From positions 1,087,501 to 1,151,500 of the forward strand of contig NZ_CP142394.1 in assembly GCF_035930445.1 (NCBI RefSeq): a stretch of DNA of 64,000 bases, given 5' to 3'. The stretch is from Sphingopyxis chilensis. Lineage in GTDB: Bacteria > Pseudomonadota > Alphaproteobacteria > Sphingomonadales > Sphingomonadaceae. The number at the start of each line of letters is the position of its first letter. The first letter of the stretch is position 1. Made by a program: the position numbers and the translations under genes. Below are positions 17,617-26,756 of the stretch, one piece after another. The notes beneath the pieces were generated by a model. It ran no database searches. It was not told the DNA's origin and saw only the letters and a program-made list of their open reading frames with translations.

Positions 17617-18171
17617 TCAGAAACGAAAGAAATAGGGCATGCTTTCGAGCGTCTCGACCACCTTGCATTTGGCGCCCGCACTCTTGCAACTGCCCATCAC
17701 CGAACGTTTCGCGCCGCCGGGGGTGGCAGCGAAGCCGGCGTAATATTGTCCCTCCTTGTCGCGCGCGATCGCGAAATGGCCGTTTGCGCCCCACAGGCCG
17801 ACGACGCAGTCGCGGCCGCCCGCCTCTTGGCACGCCGTCATCGCATATTTTTCGGCCTGCTCGCGACTGTCGCCGCGCAGCGCGCCATAGGAATAGCCGG
17901 GCTGGCCGGTCGCCGAGCGCCAGAAGGCGATCGCGGCGAAGCTGTTGACCATATAGCCGCCGACATATTCCTGTTTTTCCTCGGCGAACGGGATGACCTG
18001 TCCCGGTGGTGCCGCGTCGGTGCCGCCATACATTTGCTGCAGCACCTGCGGCGGCGGCGCGTTGCAGGGAAGCCCCTGCGCGCAGGGAATGCCCTGAACC
18101 GGCGCCATTTGTGCCGCCGCGGCGGGGGCAAGCAGGGCGGCGGGAATAGCTGTTACGGCAAAAAGGCGCAT
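17617..18171 (-). CDS. DUF4189 domain secreted protein
   Basis: A 184-aa protein with a signal peptide (MRLFAVTAIPAALLAPAAAA). The DUF4189 core begins FAAIAFWRSATGQPGYSYG and has paired cysteines in CQEAGGRDCVV and SCKSAGAKCKVV, probably disulphides, as expected for a periplasmic or secreted protein. The function of the domain is unknown. It is a single gene, convergent with the parA operon. Confidence 0.82.
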   Translation of the reverse strand: MRLFAVTAIPAALLAPAAAAQMAPVQGIPCAQGLPCNAPPPQVLQQMYGGTDAAPPGQVIPFAEEKQEYVGGYMVNSFAAIAFWRSATGQPGYSYGALRGDSREQAEKYAMTACQEAGGRDCVVGLWGANGHFAIARDKEGQYYAGFAATPGGAKRSVMGSCKSAGAKCKVVETLESMPYFFRF

Positions 18172-18241
18172 CGGGTCATCCTCGCTGTCGTCGACTCCCT
18201 TTCCATAAGTATCGAACTAAATCAGCGATATAAAGCCCATA

Positions 18242-19465
18242 TCAGCGAATGCGCTGGCCGCCCTTCCACATCATCGTCGCGCGGCCCTGGACGGGCATGC
18301 CGTCAAAGGGGGTGTTGCCAGCCCAGGCCGCCATCTTCTTCGCATCGACCTGCCACGGTGTGCCGTCGTCGACCAGGATGAGGTCGGCTTCCTTGCCCAC
18401 CGCGAGGCTGCCCGCATCGACGCCGAGCAGGCAGGCGGGGGTGGCCGCGAGCAGCTCGAACAGGCGGCCCGGCGCGATATGGCCATCGCGGACAAGGCCA
18501 AGGCCGAGCGCGAGCAGGGTTTCGGCGCCGGCCATGCCGGGTTGTGCCTCGGCGAAGGGCAGGCGCTTGTCCTCGGGACCGCGCGGATCGTGGCCCGACG
18601 ACAATATGTCGATCGTGCCGTCCTTGATCGCGGCGAGGCATGCGTGGCGATCGTCTTCGCTGCGGAGCGGCGGCGAGAGGCGTGCGAAGGTGCGGAAATC
18701 GCCGATTGCGGTGTCGGAGAGCAGCAGGTGCGCGGGGGTGATGCCGCAGAGCACGGGCAGCCCCTTCGCCTTGGCTTCGCGAACAAGCGCGAGCCCGTGC
18801 GCGGTGGTGACCTGGCGGAAATGGACGGGCGCGCCGGTTTCCTCGACGAGCGCGAGGTCGCGCGCGATCGCCATCGCCTCGGCGACGGCGGGCGCGGAGG
18901 CGAGGCCGAGGCGCGTCGCCATCTCGCCGTCGGTCGCGACCGCGCCGGCGGTAAGCCCCTCATCCTCGGCATGGATGATCGTGACGAGGCCGAGCGAGGC
19001 GGCATAGCCGAGGACGCGACGCATCACGCCGCTGTCGGCGATGCGCGCGCGGCCGGTGGCGACGGCGCGCGCGCCCGCCTGCTTCATCAGGCCGATTTCG
19101 GCAAGCTCCCGGCCTTCGAGGCCCTTGGTCGCGGCGGCGAGCGGATGGACCCAGAGGTCGGGCTTGCCGCCCTTCGCGGCCCGCTCGACCAGCCCGGCGC
19201 CATCGAGCGGGCCGCTATCGGGCATCAGCGCGGCGCGCGTGATGCCGCCGAAGTGAAAGGCGGGCTTGTCGGTCGCAAAGACGCCGAGGTCGATGATGCC
19301 GGGGGCGAGCCACCGGCCCTTGGCATCGACGGTTTCGGCGCCGTCGGGGATTTCGGTAGGGTCGATCGCGGCGATGCGGCCGTCCACCGCGAGCAGGCTG
19401 CCCGGGCGCGGCGTATCGCCGTCGATCAGCAGCGCGCCGGTGATATGGAGCGGTTTCAGTTCCAT
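18242..19465 (-). CDS. Dihydroorotase-like protein lacking the metal site (PyrC')
   Basis: A 407-aa amidohydrolase-fold protein downstream of pyrB. The ATG at 19465 follows GGGGAG and overlaps pyrB by 10 bp. In active dihydroorotases the N-terminal signature is DxHxH; here it reads [12 protein letters not shown], so both histidines are gone, and the TDHAPH-type motif near the C terminus reads SSGHDPRG. It should therefore be catalytically dead. By analogy with the PyrC' of Pseudomonas it is likely a structural subunit needed for a stable aspartate transcarbamoylase complex. A second, active PyrC must exist outside the window. Confidence 0.85.
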   Translation of the reverse strand: MELKPLHITGALLIDGDTPRPGSLLAVDGRIAAIDPTEIPDGAETVDAKGRWLAPGIIDLGVFATDKPAFHFGGITRAALMPDSGPLDGAGLVERAAKGGKPDLWVHPLAAATKGLEGRELAEIGLMKQAGARAVATGRARIADSGVMRRVLGYAASLGLVTIIHAEDEGLTAGAVATDGEMATRLGLASAPAVAEAMAIARDLALVEETGAPVHFRQVTTAHGLALVREAKAKGLPVLCGITPAHLLLSDTAIGDFRTFARLSPPLRSEDDRHACLAAIKDGTIDILSSGHDPRGPEDKRLPFAEAQPGMAGAETLLALGLGLVRDGHIAPGRLFELLAATPACLLGVDAGSLAVGKEADLILVDDGTPWQVDAKKMAAWAGNTPFDGMPVQGRATMMWKGGQRIR

Positions 19466-20451
19466 CCCGGCACTCCCCGCTGGCGGCGCGTCAAAATGTC
19501 GAGGCACGCCATGCGGACCGCGACCCCCATCTCGACCTGTTCGGTGATCGTGGAGCGCGCGGGATCGTCGGCGATGCTGCTGTCGATCTCCACCCCGCGG
19601 TTCATCGGACCGGGATGCATGACGATCGCATCGGGTTTCGCCTTTTCGAGCCGTTTCGGCGTGAGGCCGTAGAGCGCATGATATTCACGCGCCGAGGGCA
19701 GGTAGGCGCCGTCCATGCGCTCGTTCTGGAGGCGGAGCATCATCACGACGTCGGCGTCTTTCAGCCCCTCGTCCATGTCGGTGAAGCTCGCGACGTGCAT
19801 CCGCTCCATCGCGGCCGGGGTGAGCGTCGGCGGCGCGACGACGCGCACCTCGTTGCCGAGCAGGGTCAGCGCGAGGATGTTCGAGCGCGCGACGCGGCTG
19901 TGGAGGACGTCTCCGCATATGGCAATGGTGAGCCCCTCGACGCGGCCGAGGCGGCGGCGGATGGTGAGTGCGTCGAGCAGCGCCTGCGTCGGATGTTCAT
20001 GGCGCCCGTCGCCGGCGTTGAGCACGGGACAATCGACCTTGTCGGCGATAAGCTGCACCGCGCCCGACGAGGCATGACGAATGACGATCGCGTCGGCGCG
20101 CATCGCATTGAGCGTCATCGCGGTGTCGATCAGCGTTTCGCCCTTTTTCACGCTCGACTGCGCGGCGTGCATGTTGACGACGTCGGCGCCGAGGCGTTTT
20201 CCGGCGATTTCGAACGAGAGCAAAGTGCGCGTCGAGTTCTCGAAAAAGGCGTTGATGATCGTGAGACCCGCGAGCCGGTCGTCATGCTTGGCGGCGCCGC
20301 TGCGGTTCAACTCGACCCACTCTTCGGCGGCGTCGAGGACGTAGCTAATCTCCCACGGGGTGAGCGGGGCGATGCCGGTGAGGTGGCGATGGCGAAACGC
20401 ATCGCCGCCGGGCGGATAGTCGCTGGCGGGTCGGGTTGTGGAGCTTGTCAT
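19456..20451 (-). CDS. pyrB: Aspartate carbamoyltransferase catalytic subunit
   Basis: It makes N-carbamoyl-aspartate from carbamoyl phosphate and aspartate in pyrimidine synthesis. The carbamoyl phosphate motif [11 protein letters not shown] and the HPTQALLD motif are intact. The ATG at 20451 gives 331 aa; no strong ribosome site is visible, and a start at 20490 would overlap the preceding gene. It is coupled to the PyrC'-like gene by overlap, which suggests a class A type heteromeric complex. Confidence 0.95.
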   Translation of the reverse strand: MTSSTTRPASDYPPGGDAFRHRHLTGIAPLTPWEISYVLDAAEEWVELNRSGAAKHDDRLAGLTIINAFFENSTRTLLSFEIAGKRLGADVVNMHAAQSSVKKGETLIDTAMTLNAMRADAIVIRHASSGAVQLIADKVDCPVLNAGDGRHEHPTQALLDALTIRRRLGRVEGLTIAICGDVLHSRVARSNILALTLLGNEVRVVAPPTLTPAAMERMHVASFTDMDEGLKDADVVMMLRLQNERMDGAYLPSAREYHALYGLTPKRLEKAKPDAIVMHPGPMNRGVEIDSSIADDPARSTITEQVEMGVAVRMACLDILTRRQRGVPGWN

Positions 20452-20464
20452 TAAAGCCGAGCGT

Positions 20465-20782
20465 CTACGCAGGAACTCTGAAAATCGCAAGCGCCGAGGC
20501 GAACAGCGGCTCCAATATTCCGAGAACCCAGAGCGCGACCAGCATCAGGTCGAGCCCGAGCCAGATCATCATCCACGTCGCGAAGGGTTGCTTGCGCGTC
20601 TTGTGGCGGACGAGGCGAGAGGCGGCGTAGGTGCCCGGAGCTCCGCCGAGAAATGCCCAGAGAAGCAGCGCGCCCTCCGAAATGCGGCGCGCGCCATGTT
20701 CGGCGAACTGCTTGTCGAGGACCATCAGCGCGAAGGCGGTCAGGTTCGCCGCCGCCAGCCAATAGACGATATAAGCGGTCAA
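20465..20782 (-). CDS. DUF1294 membrane protein
   Basis: A 105-aa protein with three or four hydrophobic segments: [36 protein letters not shown] and [20 protein letters not shown]. It contains the DUF1294 hallmark [14 protein letters not shown] and HKTRKQPF. The start is a TTG (20782) overlapping the ruvX stop as TTGA, which explains why simple ATG rules miss it. It stands between ruvX and pyrB in the same operon. The function of the family is unknown. Confidence 0.8.
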   Translation of the reverse strand: MTAYIVYWLAAANLTAFALMVLDKQFAEHGARRISEGALLLWAFLGGAPGTYAASRLVRHKTRKQPFATWMMIWLGLDLMLVALWVLGILEPLFASALAIFRVPA

Positions 20783-21240
20783 GCGCGCGTCATCGCGTCG
20801 ATCGCGCCCTGGAGAATGAACGCCGCGGCGGCGCTGTCGACGCGTTCGGCGCGTTTGGCGCGGCTGACGTCGGCGGCGATCATCGCGCGCTCGACCGCGG
20901 CGGTCGACCAGCGTTCGTCCCAAAGGAGCAGGGGGAGGCCGAGCGGGGCGAGGTTGCGCGCGAAGGCGCGCGTGCTTTGCGTGCGGGGACTGTCGGTGCC
21001 GTCCATGTTGAGGGGGAGGCCGACGACAAGGCCGACGATATTGTGCTGCGCGATGAGCGCCTTGAGCGTTTCAAGGTCGACCGAGAATTTCTTGCGGACG
21101 ATCGTCTTGTCGGGGGTCGCGAAGCTCCAGTTCGTGTCGCAGAAAGCGACGCCGATTGTTTTGGTGCCGACATCGAGCCCCGCGAGGCGGCCGCCGTTGG
21201 GGAAGTGTGCGGCGAAGTCGGGGGCGGCGGCGGTGATCAT
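20779..21240 (-). CDS. ruvX: Putative pre-16S rRNA nuclease / Holliday junction resolvase-like YqgF
   Basis: An RNase H-fold nuclease of about 153 aa from the ATG at 21240. The motifs [15 protein letters not shown] (catalytic Asp), [10 protein letters not shown] and [15 protein letters not shown] match YqgF/RuvX, which matures the 16S rRNA 5' end in E. coli. The four-base overlap with the DUF1294 gene shows coupling. No strong ribosome site precedes the ATG; the frame also runs to 21261. Confidence 0.92.
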   Translation of the reverse strand: MITAAAPDFAAHFPNGGRLAGLDVGTKTIGVAFCDTNWSFATPDKTIVRKKFSVDLETLKALIAQHNIVGLVVGLPLNMDGTDSPRTQSTRAFARNLAPLGLPLLLWDERWSTAAVERAMIAADVSRAKRAERVDSAAAAFILQGAIDAMTRA

Positions 21241-21265
21241 GTCGCTGTCATTACCGCGCAAATCC

Positions 21266-21348
21266 CGTCATTGCGAGGAGCGAAGCGACGCGGCAATCCA
21301 GAGTTCGCGTAACCCGCTCTGGATTGCTTCGCTTCGCTCGCAATGACG
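21266..21348. repeat. Palindromic intergenic repeat, family B (copy 2)
   Basis: The left arm CGTCATTGCGAGGAGCGAAG leads to GGCAATCCAGAG. The right arm CTCTGGATTGCTTCGCTTCG is its complement and ends GCAATGACG. It is the same family as 3195-3292 and 35941-36025. Confidence 0.88.
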
Positions 21349-21350
21349 AT

Positions 21351-22643
21351 TCAGGATTTTGGTGCGGGGGTTTGCACAGCAGGGGCCGTGACGGGCACCG
21401 CGGCCGGCGGCACCGGCGACGGCTTGCCCTCATAGGTCGCGAGCCGCCGCAGCGCGTCGGCGCGGACGTTCGCCCAGAAGAGCGTGATGTCGTAGACGTG
21501 ATAATTGTTGCCGGGGAGCACGTAGCCCGCGACGACGTAGTTTTTCGCGATGTCGGCGTCGCCGATCATCAGCAAGCCGCGCGTGTCGTCGCATCTGGCG
21601 CCGATCTTGCCCGCGATCAGCGCGCCCGACTTGAAGCCCTCGGTGGGTTTGAGCGTGCCGATATTCGCCTCGGGCGGGGCTTCGGTGTCGGGGATGCCGG
21701 TGAGCGGGTTGGTGCACAGCATTCGCGTGCCCGCGCGCGGGCGACCGTCGAAACCGATCGTGCCGTCATAGGCGTCGGTGACCATCACCGGATCGGCGGG
21801 ATCGGCGAAGGTGGCCCAGCTGACGATGCACCCCTTCTGTTCGGGGGTCTGGCAGGCGGGAAGGCCGAGACCGGCGATGTCGGTGTCGATGCTCACCGGC
21901 CAGCCGATCACGTAGGCGGCGACGATGCGCTTCGCGAGCGGGGTGCCCGCGATTTTCGTGCGCAGCAGCGTGGTGAGGTGCAGCGCGCCCTGGCTGTGGC
22001 CGGCGAGGATGATCGGCTTGTCCTTCGGCTGTGCCGCGAGAAATGCGTCGAACGCCTCCTCGACGTCGCGATAGGCCGAATCGATCGCCTTGCCCGCGGT
22101 GACGCGGTCCTCGGCGAGGAAGGCGCCGAGCGTCGCCTGACGGTAACGCGGCGCCCAGATTTCTCCGGCGTCGGCAAAGGCGCTCGCCATGCCCTGCACG
22201 AAGAGGTTGGCGCGGTGGTCCGAATCGCGGTCTTCGAGCGGCGCGTTCCAGCTCGAACGGCTGTAATAGCTGGTCGGGTGGACAAAGAAGATCGCGGCGT
22301 CGCCCTGGGGGAAGGGCGCATCGGCGGTCGTCGGGGCCGCCTTGGCGGGCGGGATCAGCGGCTCGGCAGCCTTGTTTTCCGCTTCGAGCGTGTCGGTGCC
22401 GGGGGTTTCGCTGCCGTCGGCGGCAGGGCGCCATGCCGAGGGATTTTTTTCCATATCCGGGCGCGCGAACCACATTTTCGGATCGTCATAGGCGTTGGGC
22501 GCGACCGCGGCCTGCGGCTTGAACTCGGTGCTGGGGACGAAGGCGGTGCGCGCGATCCAGCCCGGGAAAAGCTGGTACACGACCCCGGCAGCGAGGATGA
22601 GGATGATGATCGCGGCAATGACGTAGAGAAATTTGCGGGCCAT
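21351..22643 (-). CDS. DUF3089 alpha/beta-hydrolase-like protein
   Basis: A 430-aa protein anchored by an N-terminal TM segment (FLYVIAAIIILILAAGVVYQ). The start at 22643 follows GGAG. The lipase-like nucleophile elbow LAGHSQGALH with its serine, FFVHPTSYYSRSSWNAP near residue 105 and VIGWPVS match DUF3089, a family with the alpha/beta-hydrolase fold. The N-in anchor puts the domain in the periplasm. The substrate is unknown. Single gene, flanked by two different repeat families. Confidence 0.85.
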   Translation of the reverse strand: MARKFLYVIAAIIILILAAGVVYQLFPGWIARTAFVPSTEFKPQAAVAPNAYDDPKMWFARPDMEKNPSAWRPAADGSETPGTDTLEAENKAAEPLIPPAKAAPTTADAPFPQGDAAIFFVHPTSYYSRSSWNAPLEDRDSDHRANLFVQGMASAFADAGEIWAPRYRQATLGAFLAEDRVTAGKAIDSAYRDVEEAFDAFLAAQPKDKPIILAGHSQGALHLTTLLRTKIAGTPLAKRIVAAYVIGWPVSIDTDIAGLGLPACQTPEQKGCIVSWATFADPADPVMVTDAYDGTIGFDGRPRAGTRMLCTNPLTGIPDTEAPPEANIGTLKPTEGFKSGALIAGKIGARCDDTRGLLMIGDADIAKNYVVAGYVLPGNNYHVYDITLFWANVRADALRRLATYEGKPSPVPPAAVPVTAPAVQTPAPKS

Positions 22644-22690
22644 TTGGGCTCCATCGGGGAGAGGGAGGAGGTGGTTTCGGGCGTCTTTAC

Positions 22691-22772
22691 CCGTTCGCAT
22701 CAAGCGAAGTCGAGACGCCCCTTGGTCTTGCTTTGTCCCGGTGGGTGTCTCGACTTCGCTCGACACGAACGG
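22691..22772. repeat. Inverted repeat, family C
   Basis: The left arm CCGTTCGCATCAAGCGAAGT runs on CGAGACGCCC. The right arm GGGTGTCTCGACTTCGCTCG runs on ACACGAACGG. Together they form a long imperfect palindrome between the divergent DUF3089 and DUF4153 genes. Confidence 0.8.
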
Positions 22773-22848
22773 CAACGGGGGTTGGTTCCAGTAAAATCGC
22801 GCGCAGCTTTGGCTTGCCCGCGCACGCGAAACAAGCCCAGATTGGGCC

Positions 22849-24621
22849 ATGACCGATACGACCGCATCCGCCGCCCCCGATTCGCACGCCAGGTCGCCGC
22901 GCGTTTCGGCGCGCCTCGACGATAGTGATCCGCCGTGGCCGCTGCGTCCGTGGATCATGGCGGCGATCTGTGCCGCGGCCGGGCTCTCCTTCCACCTGCT
23001 GATCGACCATCATTATGAGGATGCGCTGGCACACTGGCGGAGCGCGCTGGCGGCGGGGATCGCGGCGGCGACGGTGGTGTTCGCGCTGGGTGTCGAATTG
23101 CGGCGCTGGCATTGGGCGCTGGGGTTCGCGCTGGTCTGGGGCGTGATCCTCGGGCTGATCGCGTGGCAGACGGCGGCGTATAATATCCAGGGCAATCCGG
23201 TCGAATGGCCCTTCTGGTCGGGCATTCTCGCGGTGCTCGTCGCGACGCCGTTGTTCCAGACGCGGCGCGACGTCGCGCCCGACTGGCGCTTCTGGAAGCT
23301 GTGGGCGATGCCGTATGAGCGGCTGCACAGCCATGCGTGGACCGACGCGGTGATCGGCGCGGCGAGCCTGGCGTTCGTCGGCATCACCTTTCTGCTCGTC
23401 GTGCTGATCGGGCAGATGTTCAAGCTGATCGGGATCAACCTGATCTTTGACCTGCTCAATGACGAATGGTTCGGCTGGATGCTCGCGGGCGCGGCGTTCG
23501 GCGGAGCCGTCGGCCTGCTGCGCGAGCGCGACAGACTGGTTTCGACGTTGCAGCGGCTGGTGATGATCGTGCTCGCGGTGCTCGCGCCGGTGCTCGCGGT
23601 CGCGCTGGTGCTGTTCCTGCTGTCGCTCGCCGGGACGGGGCTGCAGAAGCTTTGGGATTCGGGCTTTTCGACCGCTGCGGTGATGATGGGGGTGGCGGCG
23701 TTTGCGGTGCTGCTCGCCAATGCGGTGATCGGCAATGGCGGCGACGATCGCGCGACGAACCCGGCGTTGCGCTGGGCCGCGCCGGTGCTGGCGGTCGCGG
23801 TGCTGCCGCTCGCGGGGATCGCCTTTTACTCGATGCACCTGCGCGTGATCCAGTACGGCTGGACCCCCGAGCGCATCTGGGGCGTGATCGCCGCGATGAT
23901 CGCGCTCGCTTATGGCATTGCGGGCCTGTGGGCGGTGGCGAGGGGACGGCGCGATTTCGACGACTGGCTGCGGCCCTTGCAACAGAAGCTCGCGATCGGG
24001 CTCGCGCTGCTCGCGCTCTTCCTCGCGCTGCCGATCCTCGATTTCGGGGCGATTTCGACGCGCGACCAGCTCGCGCGGCTGAAATCGGGGGCAACGCCGG
24101 CCGAAAAGTTCGACTGGGCGGCGATGGCGTTCGATTTCGGGCCCAGCGGCCGTGCGGCGCTGGCGGAACTGGCGAAGTCGCCGCGGAAGGCGCGCGCAAA
24201 TGCGGCGAAGTCGGCGCTGGCGGCGAAGAATCGCTGGGACTTGAACGGGCCGCGCGGCGCGCTGCTGCTGCCCCCGTTGGCCGAGCGGGTACGAGTCATT
24301 CCCGAGGGACGCGCCTTGCCCGCCGCGGCGCTCGACCGGATCGCGGGGAGCTATATGTGCAGCCGCGCGAAGGCGTGCGTCGCGCTGTGGCTCGACGACA
24401 AGAGGATCGGCGTGCTGGGGCAGAATGAGCCGGGCGAGACGCTGAATTTCGATTTCGTGACGCAGAATGACGCCGGCCAGTGGGTGCAGGGCGATTGGGC
24501 GAAGGCGGCGCCGCCCAACAAGGCCGAGGTTGACTTGTCGACCGCGCGGATCGAGATCGAGGCGGTGCAGCAACGGCGCGTGCTGGTGAATGGGGTGCCG
24601 GAATCGGCGACGTTCGAATGA
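22849..24621 (+). CDS. DUF4153 membrane protein
   Basis: A 590-aa inner membrane protein. After a cytosolic N-terminal tail of about 33 residues there are around ten hydrophobic segments up to residue 395 (for example WIMAAICAAAGLSFHLLI, LVMIVLAVLAPVLAVALVL, LAIGLALLALFLALPI). A soluble C-terminal domain of about 190 residues follows, with CSRAKACVALWLDDKRIGVLG. This layout fits DUF4153, a family of unknown function often near cell-envelope genes. Followed by a long inverted repeat. Confidence 0.82.
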   Translation: MTDTTASAAPDSHARSPRVSARLDDSDPPWPLRPWIMAAICAAAGLSFHLLIDHHYEDALAHWRSALAAGIAAATVVFALGVELRRWHWALGFALVWGVILGLIAWQTAAYNIQGNPVEWPFWSGILAVLVATPLFQTRRDVAPDWRFWKLWAMPYERLHSHAWTDAVIGAASLAFVGITFLLVVLIGQMFKLIGINLIFDLLNDEWFGWMLAGAAFGGAVGLLRERDRLVSTLQRLVMIVLAVLAPVLAVALVLFLLSLAGTGLQKLWDSGFSTAAVMMGVAAFAVLLANAVIGNGGDDRATNPALRWAAPVLAVAVLPLAGIAFYSMHLRVIQYGWTPERIWGVIAAMIALAYGIAGLWAVARGRRDFDDWLRPLQQKLAIGLALLALFLALPILDFGAISTRDQLARLKSGATPAEKFDWAAMAFDFGPSGRAALAELAKSPRKARANAAKSALAAKNRWDLNGPRGALLLPPLAERVRVIPEGRALPAAALDRIAGSYMCSRAKACVALWLDDKRIGVLGQNEPGETLNFDFVTQNDAGQWVQGDWAKAAPPNKAEVDLSTARIEIEAVQQRRVLVNGVPESATFE

Positions 24622-24624
24622 TTA

Positions 24625-24764
24625 TCCTCCCCTTGATGGGGGAGGCAGCGAGACTTGCCAGCTTGCTGGCTAGTCGCAGCGGTGGGGGTGCGGTTGCGCG
24701 CGCAAACTACGGTCGCATGTCGCACCATCACCCCCCCATCTAACTTCGCCCATCAAGGGGGAAG
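24625..24764. repeat. Long inverted repeat, family D
   Basis: The left end TCCTCCCCTTGATGGGGGAG and the right end CCCATCAAGGGGGAAGG are inverted copies. The inside carries a smaller hairpin (GCCAGCTTGCTGGC, 24658-24671) and a GC-rich core. It lies between DUF4153 and gatC and may be a MITE-like element; no coding capacity was found. Confidence 0.75.
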
Positions 24765-24841
24765 GCATTGCGATGTTCGCGAAGGTTGAAGCGATCCGGC
24801 GGGGATGCTAGCGGCGCGGCTTCGTTAAGGTTAGGGCGATC

Positions 24842-25144
24842 ATGGCAATCGATCAGGCAACAGTGAGGAAAATCGCGTCGCTGGCGCGCATCGCGATCAG
24901 CGATGCCGAAGCGGCCGCGATGGAAGGCGAATTGAACGGCATTTTGGGCTGGGTCGAGCAACTCGGCGAGGTCGATGTGACCGGGGTCGAACCGATGACC
25001 GCGGTGATCCCGAACACGCTGCGGCTGCGCGACGATGTCGTCGATGCCGACCCGCTGACCGGCGGTGGGCGCCGCGACGACGTGCTGGCGAACGCGCCGG
25101 CGGCGATGCACGGCTTCTTTGGTGTTCCCAAGGTGATCGAATAA
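24842..25144 (+). CDS. gatC: Glutamyl/aspartyl-tRNA(Gln/Asn) amidotransferase subunit C
   Basis: The 100-aa small subunit that stabilises the GatA-GatB complex, which converts mischarged Glu-tRNA(Gln) or Asp-tRNA(Asn) to the correct aminoacyl-tRNA. The helical N-terminal part ([17 protein letters not shown]), the VDVTGVEPM motif and the RDD turn ([11 protein letters not shown]) are typical. The stop overlaps the gatA start by one base. Confidence 0.95.
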   Translation: MAIDQATVRKIASLARIAISDAEAAAMEGELNGILGWVEQLGEVDVTGVEPMTAVIPNTLRLRDDVVDADPLTGGGRRDDVLANAPAAMHGFFGVPKVIE

Positions 25145-26625
25145 TGACCGAGCTGACCAACCTGACCGTCGCCGAGATCCGCGACGGACACCGCGCGGGC
25201 GATTTCAGCGCCGTCGAAGTGGCCGAGGCGTTCAACGCCAATGTCGCGGGCGCGAAGGCGCTCAATGCGTTCATCGTCGAGACGCCCGAGCATGCGATTG
25301 CGGCGGCGAAGGCCGCCGATGCGGATCGTGCGGCGGGGACGCTGAAGCCCTTGTCGGGCGTGCCGATCGGGATGAAGGACCTGTTCGCGACGAACGGCGT
25401 CCAGACGACCGCGGCAAGCCACATGCTCGAAGGCTTTGTGCCGCGTTATGAATCGACCGTTTCGCAGAAATTGTGGGACGCGGGTTGCGGGATGCTCGGC
25501 AAGCTCAACCTCGACCAGTTCGCGATGGGGTCGTCGAACGAGACGAGCTATTTTGGCAATGTGATTTCGCCGTGGCGGCGCAAGGATGGCGGCAATGCCG
25601 CGCTGGCGCCGGGCGGTTCGTCGGGCGGAAGTTCGACCGCGATCGCGGCGCGGCTGTGCCCGGCGGCGACGGGGACCGACACCGGCGGCTCGATCCGCCA
25701 GCCCGCGGCGTTCACGGGCATTTCGGGGATCAAGCCGACCTATGGCCGCTGCTCGCGCTGGGGTATCGTGGCGTTCGCCAGCTCGCTTGATCAGGCAGGG
25801 CCGATGGCGCGCGACGTCAAGGACTGCGCGATCATGCTCGAGAATATGGCGGGCTTCGATCCGAAGGACGCGACGAGCCTTGATATGGCAGTTCCGAATT
25901 GGGAAGCGGCTTTGTCGAGCGATCTCAAGGGCAAGAAGGTCGGTATTCCCAAGGAATATCGGCTGGAGGGCATCGACCCCGACATCGACGCGATGTGGGA
26001 TGCGGGGATCGCGATGCTGAAGGATGCGGGGGCCGAGGTCGTCGAGATCAGCCTGCCGCACACCAAATATGCGCTGCCGGCCTATTATATCATCGCGCCC
26101 GCCGAGGCGTCGTCGAACCTCGCGCGCTATGACGGCGTGCGTTACGGTTTGCGCGACCTGCCACAGGGCGCGGGGTTGCAGGACATGTATGCCGCAACGC
26201 GCGCCGACGGCTTCGGGCCCGAGGTCAAGCGCCGCATCATGATCGGCACCTATGTGCTGTCGGCGGGCTTTTACGACGCTTATTATACGCAGGCGCAGAA
26301 GGTGCGGACGCTGATTTCGCGCGACTTTACTGCGGCGTTCGAGACTTGCGACGTGATCCTGGCGCCGACCGCGCCGTCGGCGGCGTTCGGTTTGGGCGAG
26401 AAGATGGCCGATCCGCTGGCGATGTATCTCAACGACGTGTTCGCGGTGCCCGCGAGCCTTGCCGGGCTGCCCGCGATGTCGGTCCCCGCGGCGCTGAACC
26501 GCGAAGGGCTGCCGCTGGGGCTACAGATCATCGGCAAGGCTTTCGACGAGCAGGGCGTGCTGAATGCCGGGTTGGCGATCGAGGAACGGGCCGGATTTAC
26601 GGCGCGCGCCGAGAAGTGGTGGTGA
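25144..26625 (+). CDS. gatA: Glutamyl/aspartyl-tRNA(Gln/Asn) amidotransferase subunit A
   Basis: The 493-aa glutaminase subunit of the amidase-signature family. The Ser-cisSer-Lys triad is visible: Lys in [10 protein letters not shown], Ser in GGSSGGSST and Ser in [13 protein letters not shown]. It frees ammonia from glutamine and passes it to GatB. It overlaps gatC by one base and a small ORF by four. Confidence 0.97.
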   Translation: MTELTNLTVAEIRDGHRAGDFSAVEVAEAFNANVAGAKALNAFIVETPEHAIAAAKAADADRAAGTLKPLSGVPIGMKDLFATNGVQTTAASHMLEGFVPRYESTVSQKLWDAGCGMLGKLNLDQFAMGSSNETSYFGNVISPWRRKDGGNAALAPGGSSGGSSTAIAARLCPAATGTDTGGSIRQPAAFTGISGIKPTYGRCSRWGIVAFASSLDQAGPMARDVKDCAIMLENMAGFDPKDATSLDMAVPNWEAALSSDLKGKKVGIPKEYRLEGIDPDIDAMWDAGIAMLKDAGAEVVEISLPHTKYALPAYYIIAPAEASSNLARYDGVRYGLRDLPQGAGLQDMYAATRADGFGPEVKRRIMIGTYVLSAGFYDAYYTQAQKVRTLISRDFTAAFETCDVILAPTAPSAAFGLGEKMADPLAMYLNDVFAVPASLAGLPAMSVPAALNREGLPLGLQIIGKAFDEQGVLNAGLAIEERAGFTARAEKWW

Positions 26626-26756
26626 GCAGCCTGTTGATCGACCTGCTATGCTGGCTAGGGCTTGAGCCCCTTCTTCGGAAGTTAGGCTGGGGTGATGAGG
26701 TCCACAGCGAGGCGCGCTTCGACAGTAAGACCGGAAAGCAGATTACCGATGACTGA
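26622..26756 (+). CDS. Small ORF (44 aa) between gatA and gatB
   Basis: It begins with a GTG overlapping the gatA stop (GTGA) and ends 8 bp inside gatB, so it fills the gap exactly. The product starts with a hydrophobic/amphipathic stretch ([20 protein letters not shown]) and has a charged tail ending GKQITDD. Composition and tight overlaps on both sides suggest a real translated gene that couples gatA to gatB. I recognise no family. Alternatively it is a coupling frame whose product has no role. Confidence 0.55.
   Translation: MSSLLIDLLCWLGLEPLLRKLGWGDEVHSEARFDSKTGKQITDD

Noticed and set aside
22687..24573. 628-codon minus-strand frame opposite the DUF4153 gene
   Set aside because: Arg/Gln/Pro-rich shadow; the plus strand gives a convincing membrane protein.
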